57,153 bases of DNA from Prochlorococcus sp. AG-409-L14. GTDB taxonomy: Bacteria > Cyanobacteriota > Cyanobacteriia > PCC-6307 > Cyanobiaceae. The stretch covers positions 1-57,153 of the forward strand of contig QCKF01000007.1 of NCBI GenBank assembly GCA_003215545.1, read 5' to 3'. The notes beneath the pieces were generated by a model that saw nothing but the letters and a program-made list of their open reading frames with translations, ran no database searches and was not told the DNA's origin. Position numbers and translations under genes: made by a program. The stretch's first letter is position 1. Each line of letters starts with the position of its first letter. Shown here in pieces: positions 40,159-49,674 of this stretch.

Positions 40159-41169
40159 ATGGAAGAGAATAAGTCGAACAGCTATATGTCTAACAAAATA
40201 TTCCAGGCATATTTCTTCTTCACGGCAAATTCAAGCAGTCCTCCAGACTTAGTCTATTTAACGCTAAATTATGCAAAAGCTATTTTCCCAAATATCACTG
40301 TAGTAACAAACAATAATTTTAAATCAATTTTACAGGGAAAATACCCAGGGTTTAATGTTCTAGATGCAGAAGGTTTCTCAACTTACAAAGAAGAAAGAAA
40401 GTACATTGAATTGATAAATAATGGTGTAATTAGCTCGAATTATCCTCCTGTTGAACAGTTGTGCCTTAAGAGGTGGTTGATAATGAAAGAGTTATTTAAC
40501 CTTGGGACCTTAGATAAAACAAGGCCTGCCGTAGTTTTTGATTGGGATACAATATTATTTTCCCCTTTGCTGAAAATCACCAAAAAATTTACTAACAAAA
40601 TAAGTAATTCGGAAATACCTTTTGCATCAGGTTTTTTTGAACTCGGTCTTAAAACTGGACTAATTAACAATTGGCTACCGATATATGATGTCTGCCCAAA
40701 TTTAATCTTTCTAAATTTCAAAGCGCTAGAAATATATTGTAGATGCATGGACTTACTTTTATCAAAGAAAAAGAATCTTCAGTCTATATATAAAAACCGC
40801 TATTTTAATGATATGTCTATTTGGTCAATGGCAATAAGTACTATTAATAGAGAGTATCCAAATAACTTTCTATATGATCTTGACCAAATTAGTTTAGAGT
40901 CAAATATATTCTGTGACCACAACATTAGAATAGACTGGCAGGGTGAATTAAATTTTCTTATGAAAATACATAGCATACCCGAACAATTTGATTACACAGG
41001 CACAGGTAAGTTACCCATTAAGAAAATTTCAATTAATCAGGATCAGATTCCCGAGGTCAGACTATTGTCTGGGGAAAAGATAGAATTGGCGTGTGCACAT
41101 TTTTCAGGAGTGGAAGCTAAATATGTACTAATGAGTGAACTTCATAAAAATGGTAAATTCTTACCTTGA
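40159..41169 (+). CDS. Putative GT-A type glycosyltransferase
   Basis: A 336-residue soluble protein. An early beta strand (IFQAYFFFTANSSSPPDLVYLTLNYAKA) is followed by NITVVTNN. A DxD-like motif FDWDTILFSPL near residue 130 and NRYFNDMSIWSMAI further on suggest a nucleotide-sugar transferase of GT-A fold acting near a membrane. It matches no single family I can name with certainty. It lies in the run of sugar-modifying genes. Confidence 0.6.
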   Translation: MEENKSNSYMSNKIFQAYFFFTANSSSPPDLVYLTLNYAKAIFPNITVVTNNNFKSILQGKYPGFNVLDAEGFSTYKEERKYIELINNGVISSNYPPVEQLCLKRWLIMKELFNLGTLDKTRPAVVFDWDTILFSPLLKITKKFTNKISNSEIPFASGFFELGLKTGLINNWLPIYDVCPNLIFLNFKALEIYCRCMDLLLSKKKNLQSIYKNRYFNDMSIWSMAISTINREYPNNFLYDLDQISLESNIFCDHNIRIDWQGELNFLMKIHSIPEQFDYTGTGKLPIKKISINQDQIPEVRLLSGEKIELACAHFSGVEAKYVLMSELHKNGKFLP

Positions 41170-41305
41170 AAAGTTATAAATATAAATAAGTGTCGATAAT
41201 TTTTATTATGCAATAGCTGAATAAGATGACGTTTTTATTTAATATGCGAAGCTATCCATGTTATAGTATTAAGTAAATAGAAGTTGAATTCCTCTTTATT
41301 AAAAA

Positions 41306-42505
41306 ATGAAGTGCCATGCCTGTGGTGAAGTACTATTACCTCCCGTCCTACAATTAGGCAATATTCCTCTAGTAGATAAATATTTGAAAGATCAAGATCT
41401 TGCTAAAAAAGTTGAATCGAGTCCTTTATCTCTATGTCAATGCGTTTCATGTAGAACATATCAGATAGAAGAAATAGTAGATCCAAAAATTCTTTACTCA
41501 GAATATATATATAGCTCTTTTAGCTCTCCTGATCTTCATAAACACTTTGAACAATATGCTGACTATGTTAACAAATTAGTTAAATCTCATAAAAAATCTA
41601 AAATCCTTGAGATAGGAGGTAATGATGGCTTACTGTTAAACAAATTGTATAATCTCGGATTGGAAGATTTAAGTGTGATAGATCCAGCACCTCAGGTACT
41701 TTCATGTCAGAAATTTTCTAAGGTATTTAATGAATACTTTGGCTCAAAGAGATCAGAGGATCTATTGATATCTGAGGATAAGTATGACTTAATTATAGCA
41801 AATAATTGCTTGGCTCATATACCTAATCTAAAGGGAACATTTGAACTTATTAGCAAGATAATACAACCAGATGGATATCTAATATTCGAAGTTAATTCTT
41901 TGTATCATATGATAATAAATGATGTATTTGATTACATTTACCATGAGCATATATTCTACCATTCAGTTACCTCTTTAGAAAAACTACTAGGTTTATCCAG
42001 TATATATATTAACGATCTATTAATAGTTCCTACAAAAGGTGGTTCATTGAGAGTTAAGTGTTCTCTTAACCCAGGAGAAAGTCCATCGGTAAAATATTGG
42101 AAGATGAAAGAACGCTCTATAGGTCTTCATCTTAATTCACCAGATATTTTTAAATCACTAAATTCCTATATACCATTTCTTAGAGAGTCACTATTTAGCC
42201 TATTGAGTAACTTGAAATATAAGAATTTATATGCTTTTGGTGCATCTGCAACAAGTACTGTTCTTATTAATTCCTTAAACATCGGCGGCTATTTAACTGG
42301 TATTATAGATGATAATAAAGAGCGTCAAGGAAGATACTCCCCTGCATTAGGCTTGCCTGTAAATTCAACTAAAATCCTAGAGGAAGAAGATTTAGTCGTA
42401 AATTTAGCTTGGAGGCATCATTCAAGTATAATGAGATCACTTTCAAAGAGCAAAATCAAGAAGGTTATAAATCCTATCCCTTTTCCAAAAATAGAAAAGA
42501 TATAA
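41306..42505 (+). CDS. Sugar C-methyltransferase-like protein (Methyltransf_13/14 architecture)
   Basis: Three-part protein: an N-terminal Zn-binding domain (MKCHACGEVL with CQCVSCRTYQ, about residues 1-60), a central SAM domain (SKILEIGGNDGLLLNKL, YDLIIANNCLAHIPNL, GYLIFEVNSLYHMI, DYIYHEHIFYHS), and a C-terminal domain (YAFGASATSTVLINSL, GIIDDNKERQGRYSPALGLPV). This is the layout of the NDP-hexose C-3 methyltransferases such as TylCIII. The 399 residues match that group, so C-methylation of a nucleotide deoxysugar is the best guess. Confidence 0.88.
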   Translation: MKCHACGEVLLPPVLQLGNIPLVDKYLKDQDLAKKVESSPLSLCQCVSCRTYQIEEIVDPKILYSEYIYSSFSSPDLHKHFEQYADYVNKLVKSHKKSKILEIGGNDGLLLNKLYNLGLEDLSVIDPAPQVLSCQKFSKVFNEYFGSKRSEDLLISEDKYDLIIANNCLAHIPNLKGTFELISKIIQPDGYLIFEVNSLYHMIINDVFDYIYHEHIFYHSVTSLEKLLGLSSIYINDLLIVPTKGGSLRVKCSLNPGESPSVKYWKMKERSIGLHLNSPDIFKSLNSYIPFLRESLFSLLSNLKYKNLYAFGASATSTVLINSLNIGGYLTGIIDDNKERQGRYSPALGLPVNSTKILEEEDLVVNLAWRHHSSIMRSLSKSKIKKVINPIPFPKIEKI

Positions 42506-42708
42506 AAAAATATCTAAATAAAATTATGTACCATATCATTAATAATTCAGGAGCAATTATCTTGAAAGAATTTACTTAAAGAAAAAATTCAATTAATAAT
42601 ATCGTTTTGAAGTATGGTTTCAAATCAATTAATAAGATAAAGCTAGAAATTCAAATATGCGATCGGTCTACTTCTATGAAATAATAATAAAAGCTAGGCG
42701 TTGGGTAG

Positions 42709-44904
42709 ATGCCCACAACAAATACACACCCAAGCAATAGTAAAAATCCCGAGAAGGAATTGACTTCTAATGGATTCGAACTTTTTAATAACCAAAGATT
42801 CAAGGAAGCTATAGCAGCCTTCAAATTCTCTTTAACAATTAAAGAAGACTGGAAGACATACCAAGCTCTAGGATGGGCACTTTTTAATACAGAGCAAAAT
42901 GATGAAGCAATTGATGCTTTTCACAAGTCATTAACTCTTAATGAGAACTGGAGCTCTTTTCAAGGCCTAGGACTAACACTAGTAAACAATTCTAATCCTA
43001 TAGAAGCAATTACAATGTTACGTCGATCCATTTCCATAAAAGAAACTTGGGAGTCATATCAGGCACTAGGGTTAGCTCTTTTTAATACTAAAAATTACCA
43101 AGAATCTATTGATGCATTCAAAAAGTCACTAGTTCTTAAAGAAGACTGGCGCACCTTCAACGGACTTGGTTGGGCACTTTTTAAAAATAAAAATCATAAG
43201 GAGTCGATCGATTCTTTTGAAAAAGCGCTTGATATTTTAGAAGAATGGAATTCTTATCAAGGTCTAGGATGGGCCCTATTAAATACAAAAAATAGTAAGA
43301 AGGCAATTGAAGCCTTTAATAAGTCAATCACTCTGAAAGAAGATTGGAGTTCACTTCAAGGACTAGGTTGGGCTTTGATTAATTCAAAACAAAATACAAA
43401 AGCAATTGAAGCATTTCAAGCCTCACTTACTCTTAGAGAACACTGGAATTCTTTTCATGGTCTGGCCTGGGCATTTTTGAATACAAATAAAAATGAAAAA
43501 GCAATCGATGCCTTCAGTAAATCATTAACTCTAAAAGAGGACTGGAGTTCATTTCAAGGTCTCGGCTGGGCGTTTACTAACGCAGGGCGACACCATAAGG
43601 CAATAGAGGCATTTGAGAAATCAATTTCTATTAAGAGTGACTGGAATACATATTTCTCTATTGCTTTGATAAAAATAAAGCAAAATGAGTTTAAAGAGGC
43701 AGTTGAAGCTCACATAAAGTCAGTGGAGCTCAATAAAAATGAGAGTTTATATTTAGATAGTTTTTATACAGAAGTCGCAAACCAATTTGAAGATTTAGGT
43801 AAGGAAAATTCTGCAAGGCGTTGCTGGGAAATCTATTATGCAAACCAATTACCCTATGCAAAAATAAACCCCTTCTTAAATGAAAAGCCTATATATCAGA
43901 CCATAGAGCTAGAAGACTTAAATGAGATAAAGAGTCATTGCCATAGTAATGGATTTGTTTTCCAACCTTCATATGCCAATAATGATTTATATGAATTAGC
44001 TAATTGGAGAAATATGATGTATCTTCATATACCTAAATGTGGTGGTACTTCTTTTAAGATTCCTTTACTAATGTTATATCATTTATTGAGCAATTCAAAA
44101 CTTAAATCAAATGATAATTATATTAATTGTCTGGTAACAGGAAATATTGGTTCTAAAAGCCAAGAAGAAGCTCTGAAAAAGTCAATTACAAGAAATAAAT
44201 ATAAAAGTTTGGACAACATTTTCTTTACAAGCTATACAGAGAACTGGGAAGAGCTATATAGACATGTAAGCCAAGAAAGTCATAAAAATCCAAGAATAAT
44301 TGCAACGATACGAAACCCTAGAGAAAGATTGTTATCACACTTAAAAATGGTAGCCGAAAACTGTCAAACAAAAGATGAATTAATAGAAATCATTAATAAG
44401 TATAAGAATGAATATGATAATTGCATCTACAGGTATTTATTTACAGGAAAAGCCAAGGACCAAAAAAAATACTTGAAAGGACCAAACTACGATTTAATTA
44501 AAGATATAGATTTTGTAGATATATCAGACCATGAAACAATATCAAAACTTAAATCAGCTTTTTTAAGTGCTTCTAAATTACCCAATATAGTTCAATATTC
44601 AAAGCTAAATGACTCAAAGAATCGCTTAACCAGGATTGAAAATAAAATTCCTTACAAAGAAATTGAGCAAGTTTATCATTACTGTATAAAGCATAATTTC
44701 GTTGAAAAAGATGAGTCTATAAACTATGATTACTTAAAGTCAACAACAAAGAAGAGGCTTAATTTGCCATATTTTGAAAAGTCTAAAACATGCAAAGTAC
44801 ACCCTCTTACATTTATAATTAAAAGTGAAAAAGAGTATGAAATTATTCCCACACATGAATTCCTTAAATGTCCTTCAATTTCTCTTGAAAAAGATTATAC
44901 TTAA
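42709..44904 (+). CDS. TPR-sulfotransferase fusion protein
   Basis: A 731-residue protein in two parts. Residues about 16-345 form about ten 34-residue TPR units, nine marked by a W then S/T and a G/A-L-G core, e.g. EDWSSLQGLGWAL and EAFNKSITLK. Residues about 430-700 form a sulfotransferase-like domain: PAPS 5'-loop YLHIPKCGGTSFKIP at about 436, and the 3'-phosphate motif IIATIRNPRERLLSHL at about 530. No signal peptide. It may sulfate a surface glycan or protein bound by the TPR. It stands alone, 200 bases after the C-methyltransferase gene. Confidence 0.88.
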   Translation: MPTTNTHPSNSKNPEKELTSNGFELFNNQRFKEAIAAFKFSLTIKEDWKTYQALGWALFNTEQNDEAIDAFHKSLTLNENWSSFQGLGLTLVNNSNPIEAITMLRRSISIKETWESYQALGLALFNTKNYQESIDAFKKSLVLKEDWRTFNGLGWALFKNKNHKESIDSFEKALDILEEWNSYQGLGWALLNTKNSKKAIEAFNKSITLKEDWSSLQGLGWALINSKQNTKAIEAFQASLTLREHWNSFHGLAWAFLNTNKNEKAIDAFSKSLTLKEDWSSFQGLGWAFTNAGRHHKAIEAFEKSISIKSDWNTYFSIALIKIKQNEFKEAVEAHIKSVELNKNESLYLDSFYTEVANQFEDLGKENSARRCWEIYYANQLPYAKINPFLNEKPIYQTIELEDLNEIKSHCHSNGFVFQPSYANNDLYELANWRNMMYLHIPKCGGTSFKIPLLMLYHLLSNSKLKSNDNYINCLVTGNIGSKSQEEALKKSITRNKYKSLDNIFFTSYTENWEELYRHVSQESHKNPRIIATIRNPRERLLSHLKMVAENCQTKDELIEIINKYKNEYDNCIYRYLFTGKAKDQKKYLKGPNYDLIKDIDFVDISDHETISKLKSAFLSASKLPNIVQYSKLNDSKNRLTRIENKIPYKEIEQVYHYCIKHNFVEKDESINYDYLKSTTKKRLNLPYFEKSKTCKVHPLTFIIKSEKEYEIIPTHEFLKCPSISLEKDYT

Positions 44905-45507
44905 GTCTTAACCAAGGCAATATGCTCGATTTGATGAAATAACTATCAAATCAAATTTATGGTTCATGGTTGAGAGTATTTGAAAAATCACTCAAAAATA
45001 AAGAGTATGATATTTCTGCTGAATACATCTGAACCAAACCATCTATTAACAGACCTCAAACTACTTACTAAGCCCCACTTCCTCCCGAAGCGACTCCTAG
45101 GCAAAAGGCAACTAACTCTACGTAAAGTGAGCACTTTGTCTTTTTGATTCATTTTTAGTTTTTCTTTTAAAACCATCTACCTTCTTAATGACTGCAAGGA
45201 AAGAAAGAAGACCTATCCCCTCCCCCTGTCAAGATGCCAGAAAAAGCTTCAACCCAAGTTGCCCTTTTGCCCTAATAACGAAATACCTTTTGCTACAACT
45301 CACTCTTCAACTAAGCCGACCTACACTAGAAGAACCATGCAATTAGGAGCTTTCGTGAATGCATAAGTTGAGCTAGGGCTACCGCTTGAAAACATTAGTC
45401 ATTGCGGGAAAAACGACGTTCTTATTAGCAATTAGACAAAAAGTAGCCTGCTGGATTGTATGATCATGGGTCAGTATCGTTACTTCCCTAGAAGGAACTA
45501 AGGTCGT
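44905..45507. other. 603-base region without a convincing gene
   Basis: Runs from the end of the TPR-sulfotransferase gene to rpmG. The only long frame is a 62-codon minus-strand one that looks random. A possible -10 TATGAT at 45459-45464 and a purine-rich GAAGGAAC stretch just before 45508 may serve rpmG. No RNA gene recognised. Confidence 0.5.
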
Positions 45508-45705
45508 ATGGCAAAAAAAGGTACCAGAATAGTTGTCACCTTAGAGTGTACTGAGTGTCGTACGGCCTCTAATTCAGAGAAGCGTTCACCTGGAGTCTCG
45601 AGGTACACCACAGAAAAAAACCGAAGAAATACCACTGAAAGACTTGAACTCAAAAAGTTTTGCCCCCAACTCAATAAAATGACCGTCCACAAGGAAATCA
45701 AGTAG
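45508..45705 (+). CDS. rpmG: Large ribosomal subunit protein bL33
   Basis: A 65-residue L33 with the expected [14 protein letters not shown] start and the conserved [28 protein letters not shown] stretch, ending [10 protein letters not shown]. It is intact and starts with ATG. In most cyanobacteria rpsR (S18) follows directly; here the next 530 bases contain no S18-like frame on either strand. The gene is surrounded by accessory genes. Confidence 0.95.
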   Translation: MAKKGTRIVVTLECTECRTASNSEKRSPGVSRYTTEKNRRNTTERLELKKFCPQLNKMTVHKEIK

Positions 45706-46237
45706 GCAATCAACGCTTCAGGGCTAGTATTTATACTCATACACCTTGCGGTAAAGAGGCAATGATATGCAATTGCCAACACCTAGCCAATGTCTCCAAT
45801 AGGTTCCATTATGGGTTAGAGAGTAACGAAGACAGTGATAACTAAAAATTAATGGAAAGATTAATTAAGAGGATGTGATCAATCAGGAAAGATGTAACAA
45901 TTGAGTTTCAAAACTTTATCGATAAAAAAACTAGTACCTCCAAAAATTAACTGCCTTGGGAATGACTGATGCAAAAGAAATGGAAGGTTCCTTGCTAACT
46001 TGAACTTTAATAGGGTGCCAAATGGATTTTCTCAGAAGAATATATTCAGATACTTACTGAGTCACCATTTTTTGTGATTTAGCTGGAAAGATAAGAGTCA
46101 TTCAACATCTCTAAGCAATTCTCCAATGAAATAAAGGAAGTAAGGGAATCAAGTCCAAATATATTTAACCTAATGAACTTAGGATTTAGGTTCGTTTTAT
46201 CAAAAGATTAGCTTGAAATAATAAGACTTTGTTCTAG
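45706..46237. other. 532-base region without a convincing gene
   Basis: From rpmG to the convergent TVP38-like gene. I looked for rpsR on both strands and found none. All frames are short and broken. It may hold decayed sequence or an untranslated RNA, but I see no specific fold. Confidence 0.5.
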
Positions 46238-46882
46238 TTATTTATTGCTAATGGAAGCTTTTCTTTTTGTAATACCTGCAATACTGGCAAGTGCAAACAT
46301 ACCAAGTAGTGCAGCGCCAAGCATCAATCCGGCTCCCTTACTTACGCCAGCACCAACAGCAACAATTATAGAATCGCTAATTAAAAGACTTACAATTAAA
46401 GCTGGGGTAAACAAACGCCAACGTGTACCACCTATTCCTATGGCATAACTTAGAAAGTCGAATAATCCTGTCATCAAAAGTCCCGTCATTAAGAAAAAAT
46501 TACCCTCTAGTTGATTCTGATTAAAACCTTCTATTCTATTCATTGCTTTAACCCCTACTAATCTTCTAACAGGTTCGCGGCCGTAGTTTCTCGCGATAAA
46601 AAATGCCGCTTGGCAAAAGACAAGATCAGCTAAAACAATGGTTACATATCCTGTTTTGAATCCCAATAAAGATCCTGCTAAAAGTGAATATGCTGAACTA
46701 GGTAAGGCAGGCAAAATTATGCTTACACCTCGAAGTAGCATTATTCCTAAAGGGGCCCAGATGCCCATACTTTCCACTGCATTGCGAAGTGGCTCAATTC
46801 CATACCTCTGTATGAAGTACACCAGAAGAACAAACAAGCCTGTATAAAAGACAATTAGGAGAAACTTGCGTAGATTATTCAT
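46238..46882 (-). CDS. TVP38/TMEM64-family membrane protein
   Basis: A 214-residue polytopic protein with about five hydrophobic segments and the SNARE-associated/VTT domain: LRGVSIILPALPSSAYSLLAGSLLGFKTGY, FFIARNYGREPVRRLVG, and NFFLMTGLLMTGLFDFLSYAIG. Members are thought to act in lipid handling or membrane homeostasis; substrate unknown. It starts at ATG 46882 on the minus strand with its own upstream gap. Confidence 0.85.
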   Translation of the reverse strand: MNNLRKFLLIVFYTGLFVLLVYFIQRYGIEPLRNAVESMGIWAPLGIMLLRGVSIILPALPSSAYSLLAGSLLGFKTGYVTIVLADLVFCQAAFFIARNYGREPVRRLVGVKAMNRIEGFNQNQLEGNFFLMTGLLMTGLFDFLSYAIGIGGTRWRLFTPALIVSLLISDSIIVAVGAGVSKGAGLMLGAALLGMFALASIAGITKRKASISNK

Positions 46883-47397
46883 GATTAAATTTCTCGGTCC
46901 ATTTTATATTTAGAATTAGATATCTTGTAGATACCGTAATGTCTGTTTTTATTATACTTTGAATCATTGAAAGTGACTTGGCGTTTCATCCAGAGTGGTT
47001 TATTGCCTAGACACTATAGGCAAAGCAAGCAATTTAAAAAGGCCATTCAGGTCAAACGAAACTATAAAAAATGAAGGAGTTTCGATCTACTTAGGTTTAT
47101 TTCAAATGAGCTTCGTCATTTTTGAACAAACTTTTCCAAGTCTTACCTTAAATACTCAAGAAATACGCTGCAAGGTTTTTGGAGTGCACTGAAGGAGGAT
47201 GTGAAAGCATTTGAGAACGCCCAATCCGCATTCTTGGCAAAGCCCCATCTCCCCGTAGTAAATAATGATTACCAACGAATATGAGCTGATTAAGCCTACT
47301 TCAGCAAGTCACGAGTTCATTATGGCCTATTTTACTGGAATTTTTCCAACTACTGGTTACTCAGAGACAATAAACTAATATTGAAAGGTGAAGTGAA
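46883..47397. other. 515-base gap with only doubtful small frames
   Basis: Separates the divergent TVP38-like and O-antigen-ligase-like genes. It contains a 65-codon GTG frame (46995-47192) and a 37-codon ATG frame (47265-47378), neither with strong support. No RNA gene or clear promoter recognised. Confidence 0.45.
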
Positions 47398-48675
47398 GTG
47401 AATTCCCTGCTTCAAATGCAAAAGAATGCCTTTCCCTACATCCCGGTTCATATAGTTTTACCATATCAGAAACTTATAACATTAATAATAGGCTTGGGTT
47501 TATTTGGGCAGATATTTTTTTCAAATTTAGCTTATCAGCTTGATATATCAAATCGATTAATAATGCTAATAATGAGATTTATAATTGCTTTACTTTCAGT
47601 TATTAGTTTATTTGGTATTAATCGAGATAAAAAGTGGCATGAAATATTTACTCCTTGGATTGGTTCATTGCTTCTCTTTTGGTTTTTATATTTTGCTAGA
47701 CTTTTAATTGATACTCAATTCTTAAGTGTTTCTACTGCAATTCCAGCATGGGAGCTTATTGCGTGGGGAATTGGAAGCTCACTATTACCATGCTGTGCTG
47801 CATACTATTTAGCTCGTAAATGCATAGAAATTCCTTCGTCAGATAAATTACTTAAATATGCTCTTCCCTTAGTGATTGCTGCAGCCCTATTATTTTCCTT
47901 AGACCCGGGTTTTCAATCAATTAAGTTTCAATTACCAAGCCTAAATCCAATTAATTCGGGACATGCTTCTGCTTCCCTTGGATTAATTGGCGCTTCTAGC
48001 TTGATGTCTGCTAATTATTCTCAACAAAACCATAAACTCAAACTAGTTGTTGCTGTTGTCTCTATAGCACTGGGTTCCTACCTATGTGTTTATAGTGCCA
48101 CTAGATCAGCTGTTCTTGCTTTCTTTATCCCTTTTCTTACTTCTTTTCTTTTAATCAAACCTTCTAGTACTCTGAAAATCCCTAAAAAAATAACCTACCT
48201 AACTATTTCAACAGGCCTTTTAGTGCTCTTTATATATTTAATTTCTCCTCCCTTGATGAATAAAATAATATCTTTCACATCACACCCACATGTTTTAACA
48301 AGAGTACGGCTTATAAGGTTTGCTCTAAATTCATTTATAGAGAATCCACTATTTGGAGTTGGTTTTGACTTGCATTCTCAGTTACAGTCTTTAAGCAGCG
48401 AATGGGGTGAGTCCTTATATTTTACTCATAACTATTTAGCTGAGTCTCTTGCTCTTGGAGGAATTACACTAACAATTCCTTTGATCGTATGTTTTGTAAG
48501 AGCTTTCTACAATATATTCATACATGTTCGTGTTCAAAGAAATCATCTTTGGATACTTCTTCTATTACAACAATCATTATTGTATGTTATGACAACTGGA
48601 CACTTTGGAGATGTACCAATGTTTTGGATTCTAATAGGATTGTCTGCTGGCATTCGCAAACCAAAATCTAATTAG
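47398..48675 (+). CDS. O-antigen ligase / polymerase-like membrane protein
   Basis: A 425-residue protein with about ten hydrophobic helices. The Wzy_C/WaaL-type landmarks are SLNPINSGHASASLGL, a CVYSATRSAVLAFFIPF segment, a periplasmic loop containing HVLTRVRLIRFALNSFIENPLFGVGFDLHS, and FTHNYLAESLALGG with the conserved His. It probably polymerises or ligates lipid-linked glycan at the outer face of the inner membrane. The start is GTG at 47398. Its end overlaps the convergent GT2 gene by eight bases. Confidence 0.88.
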   Translation: MNSLLQMQKNAFPYIPVHIVLPYQKLITLIIGLGLFGQIFFSNLAYQLDISNRLIMLIMRFIIALLSVISLFGINRDKKWHEIFTPWIGSLLLFWFLYFARLLIDTQFLSVSTAIPAWELIAWGIGSSLLPCCAAYYLARKCIEIPSSDKLLKYALPLVIAAALLFSLDPGFQSIKFQLPSLNPINSGHASASLGLIGASSLMSANYSQQNHKLKLVVAVVSIALGSYLCVYSATRSAVLAFFIPFLTSFLLIKPSSTLKIPKKITYLTISTGLLVLFIYLISPPLMNKIISFTSHPHVLTRVRLIRFALNSFIENPLFGVGFDLHSQLQSLSSEWGESLYFTHNYLAESLALGGITLTIPLIVCFVRAFYNIFIHVRVQRNHLWILLLLQQSLLYVMTTGHFGDVPMFWILIGLSAGIRKPKSN

Positions 48676-49531
48676 ATTTATTTAATTTGGCTCTAATCTC
48701 CTGCAAAATTAATGTTATTCCAGATCTACCAATTACAGTTGCGATGCAAAGAGATAGATTGCGTAGACTAAAATGGTTTATTAGTCTCACAAATGGTTGA
48801 AGTAAATTAAGAAAATAGTAACCTGCTCCTAATTTATACTTTTGAATGATTCTAAATCTTCCTATTCCATATCCCAAAGCCCTATGAAAGCTGACTTGAG
48901 AGGAGTGATGAATAATTCTGATTTCGGGCTTATGAAATATATTTTTTCGAAGTCTTATAGCACGAAAGAGAAGATCCGTTTCTTCATTCGAGATATAATC
49001 ACCATTCGATCCAGGACCAATATTCTCATCAAAGAGATTTGGTAGTAGTTCAATTATAAATTCCTTTCTAAAAAATATTTGAGATGTTTCAGCTTTACTT
49101 TTTAGTAAGTCGAGGAAAGTTCTTACCTTAACTACTGAGTTATCCAATGGAAAACTATGCTGATCTTTATAAGAAGAGATTTTTCCTCCAATTACAATGT
49201 CAATATTAATACTTTTAGTAAAACAATTTAATATTCTACTAATTGTATCCTTTACATACAAGCAGTCATCGTCTGGGAATGAGATAATTTCACAGCTAGC
49301 TAATGATGCCCCATAGTTTCGGGCTCTACTAACACCTTTAAAATTTACGCGGTAATGTCTAATGGGGAGATTTGATTGCCATTGTTGTACGACTGAATCA
49401 AGAAATCCTTCAGGATTCTGGTCAACAATTATTATTTCCCTAGGCTTTAATGTCTGGCGTGAGATAGAATCCAAAAATTTATCAACCACTTCTCTCCTTC
49501 CAAGAGTGCATAGAATAAGACTTATTTGCAC
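48668..49531 (-). CDS. GT2-family glycosyltransferase
   Basis: A 287-residue GT-A enzyme. It begins ISLILCTLGRREVVDKFLDSISRQTLKPREIIIVDQNP, has GVSRARNYGASLA and the metal-binding FPDDDCLY, and later NEETDLLFRAIRLRK. The C-terminus carries an amphipathic or membrane-associated stretch. Donor and acceptor unknown. It converges with the O-antigen-ligase-like gene and diverges from the DUF2079 gene. Confidence 0.88.
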   Translation of the reverse strand: MQISLILCTLGRREVVDKFLDSISRQTLKPREIIIVDQNPEGFLDSVVQQWQSNLPIRHYRVNFKGVSRARNYGASLASCEIISFPDDDCLYVKDTISRILNCFTKSINIDIVIGGKISSYKDQHSFPLDNSVVKVRTFLDLLKSKAETSQIFFRKEFIIELLPNLFDENIGPGSNGDYISNEETDLLFRAIRLRKNIFHKPEIRIIHHSSQVSFHRALGYGIGRFRIIQKYKLGAGYYFLNLLQPFVRLINHFSLRNLSLCIATVIGRSGITLILQEIRAKLNKSN

Positions 49532-49674
49532 TTTTTTATTCCTATTTTGAGTGTACTGAGTATAATTTGATTGTAGCCTAGAATCTTGCGAAAGGATTTG
49601 GTTACACTTAAAACCAAAATCGAATCCAATAAAAAGATATAAACAAACTCTTCTTACGTTTTTTTAATTCTGCA

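Noticed and set aside
42709-44904. CRISPR-like or DNA tandem repeat array
   Set aside because: The periodicity of about 102 bases is explained by 34-residue TPR units in one reading frame.
44988-45176. 62-codon minus-strand frame after the TPR-sulfotransferase
   Set aside because: Random-looking composition, no family features and no supporting neighbour.
45498-45782. 94-codon minus-strand frame
   Set aside because: It is the complement of rpmG, which is certain.
46995-47192. 65-codon GTG frame
   Set aside because: No recognisable features and no RBS support; kept only as a remark in the gap entry.
47265-47378. 37-codon ATG frame before the O-antigen-ligase-like gene
   Set aside because: Too short to judge and no family signal, although composition is not unlike a protein.
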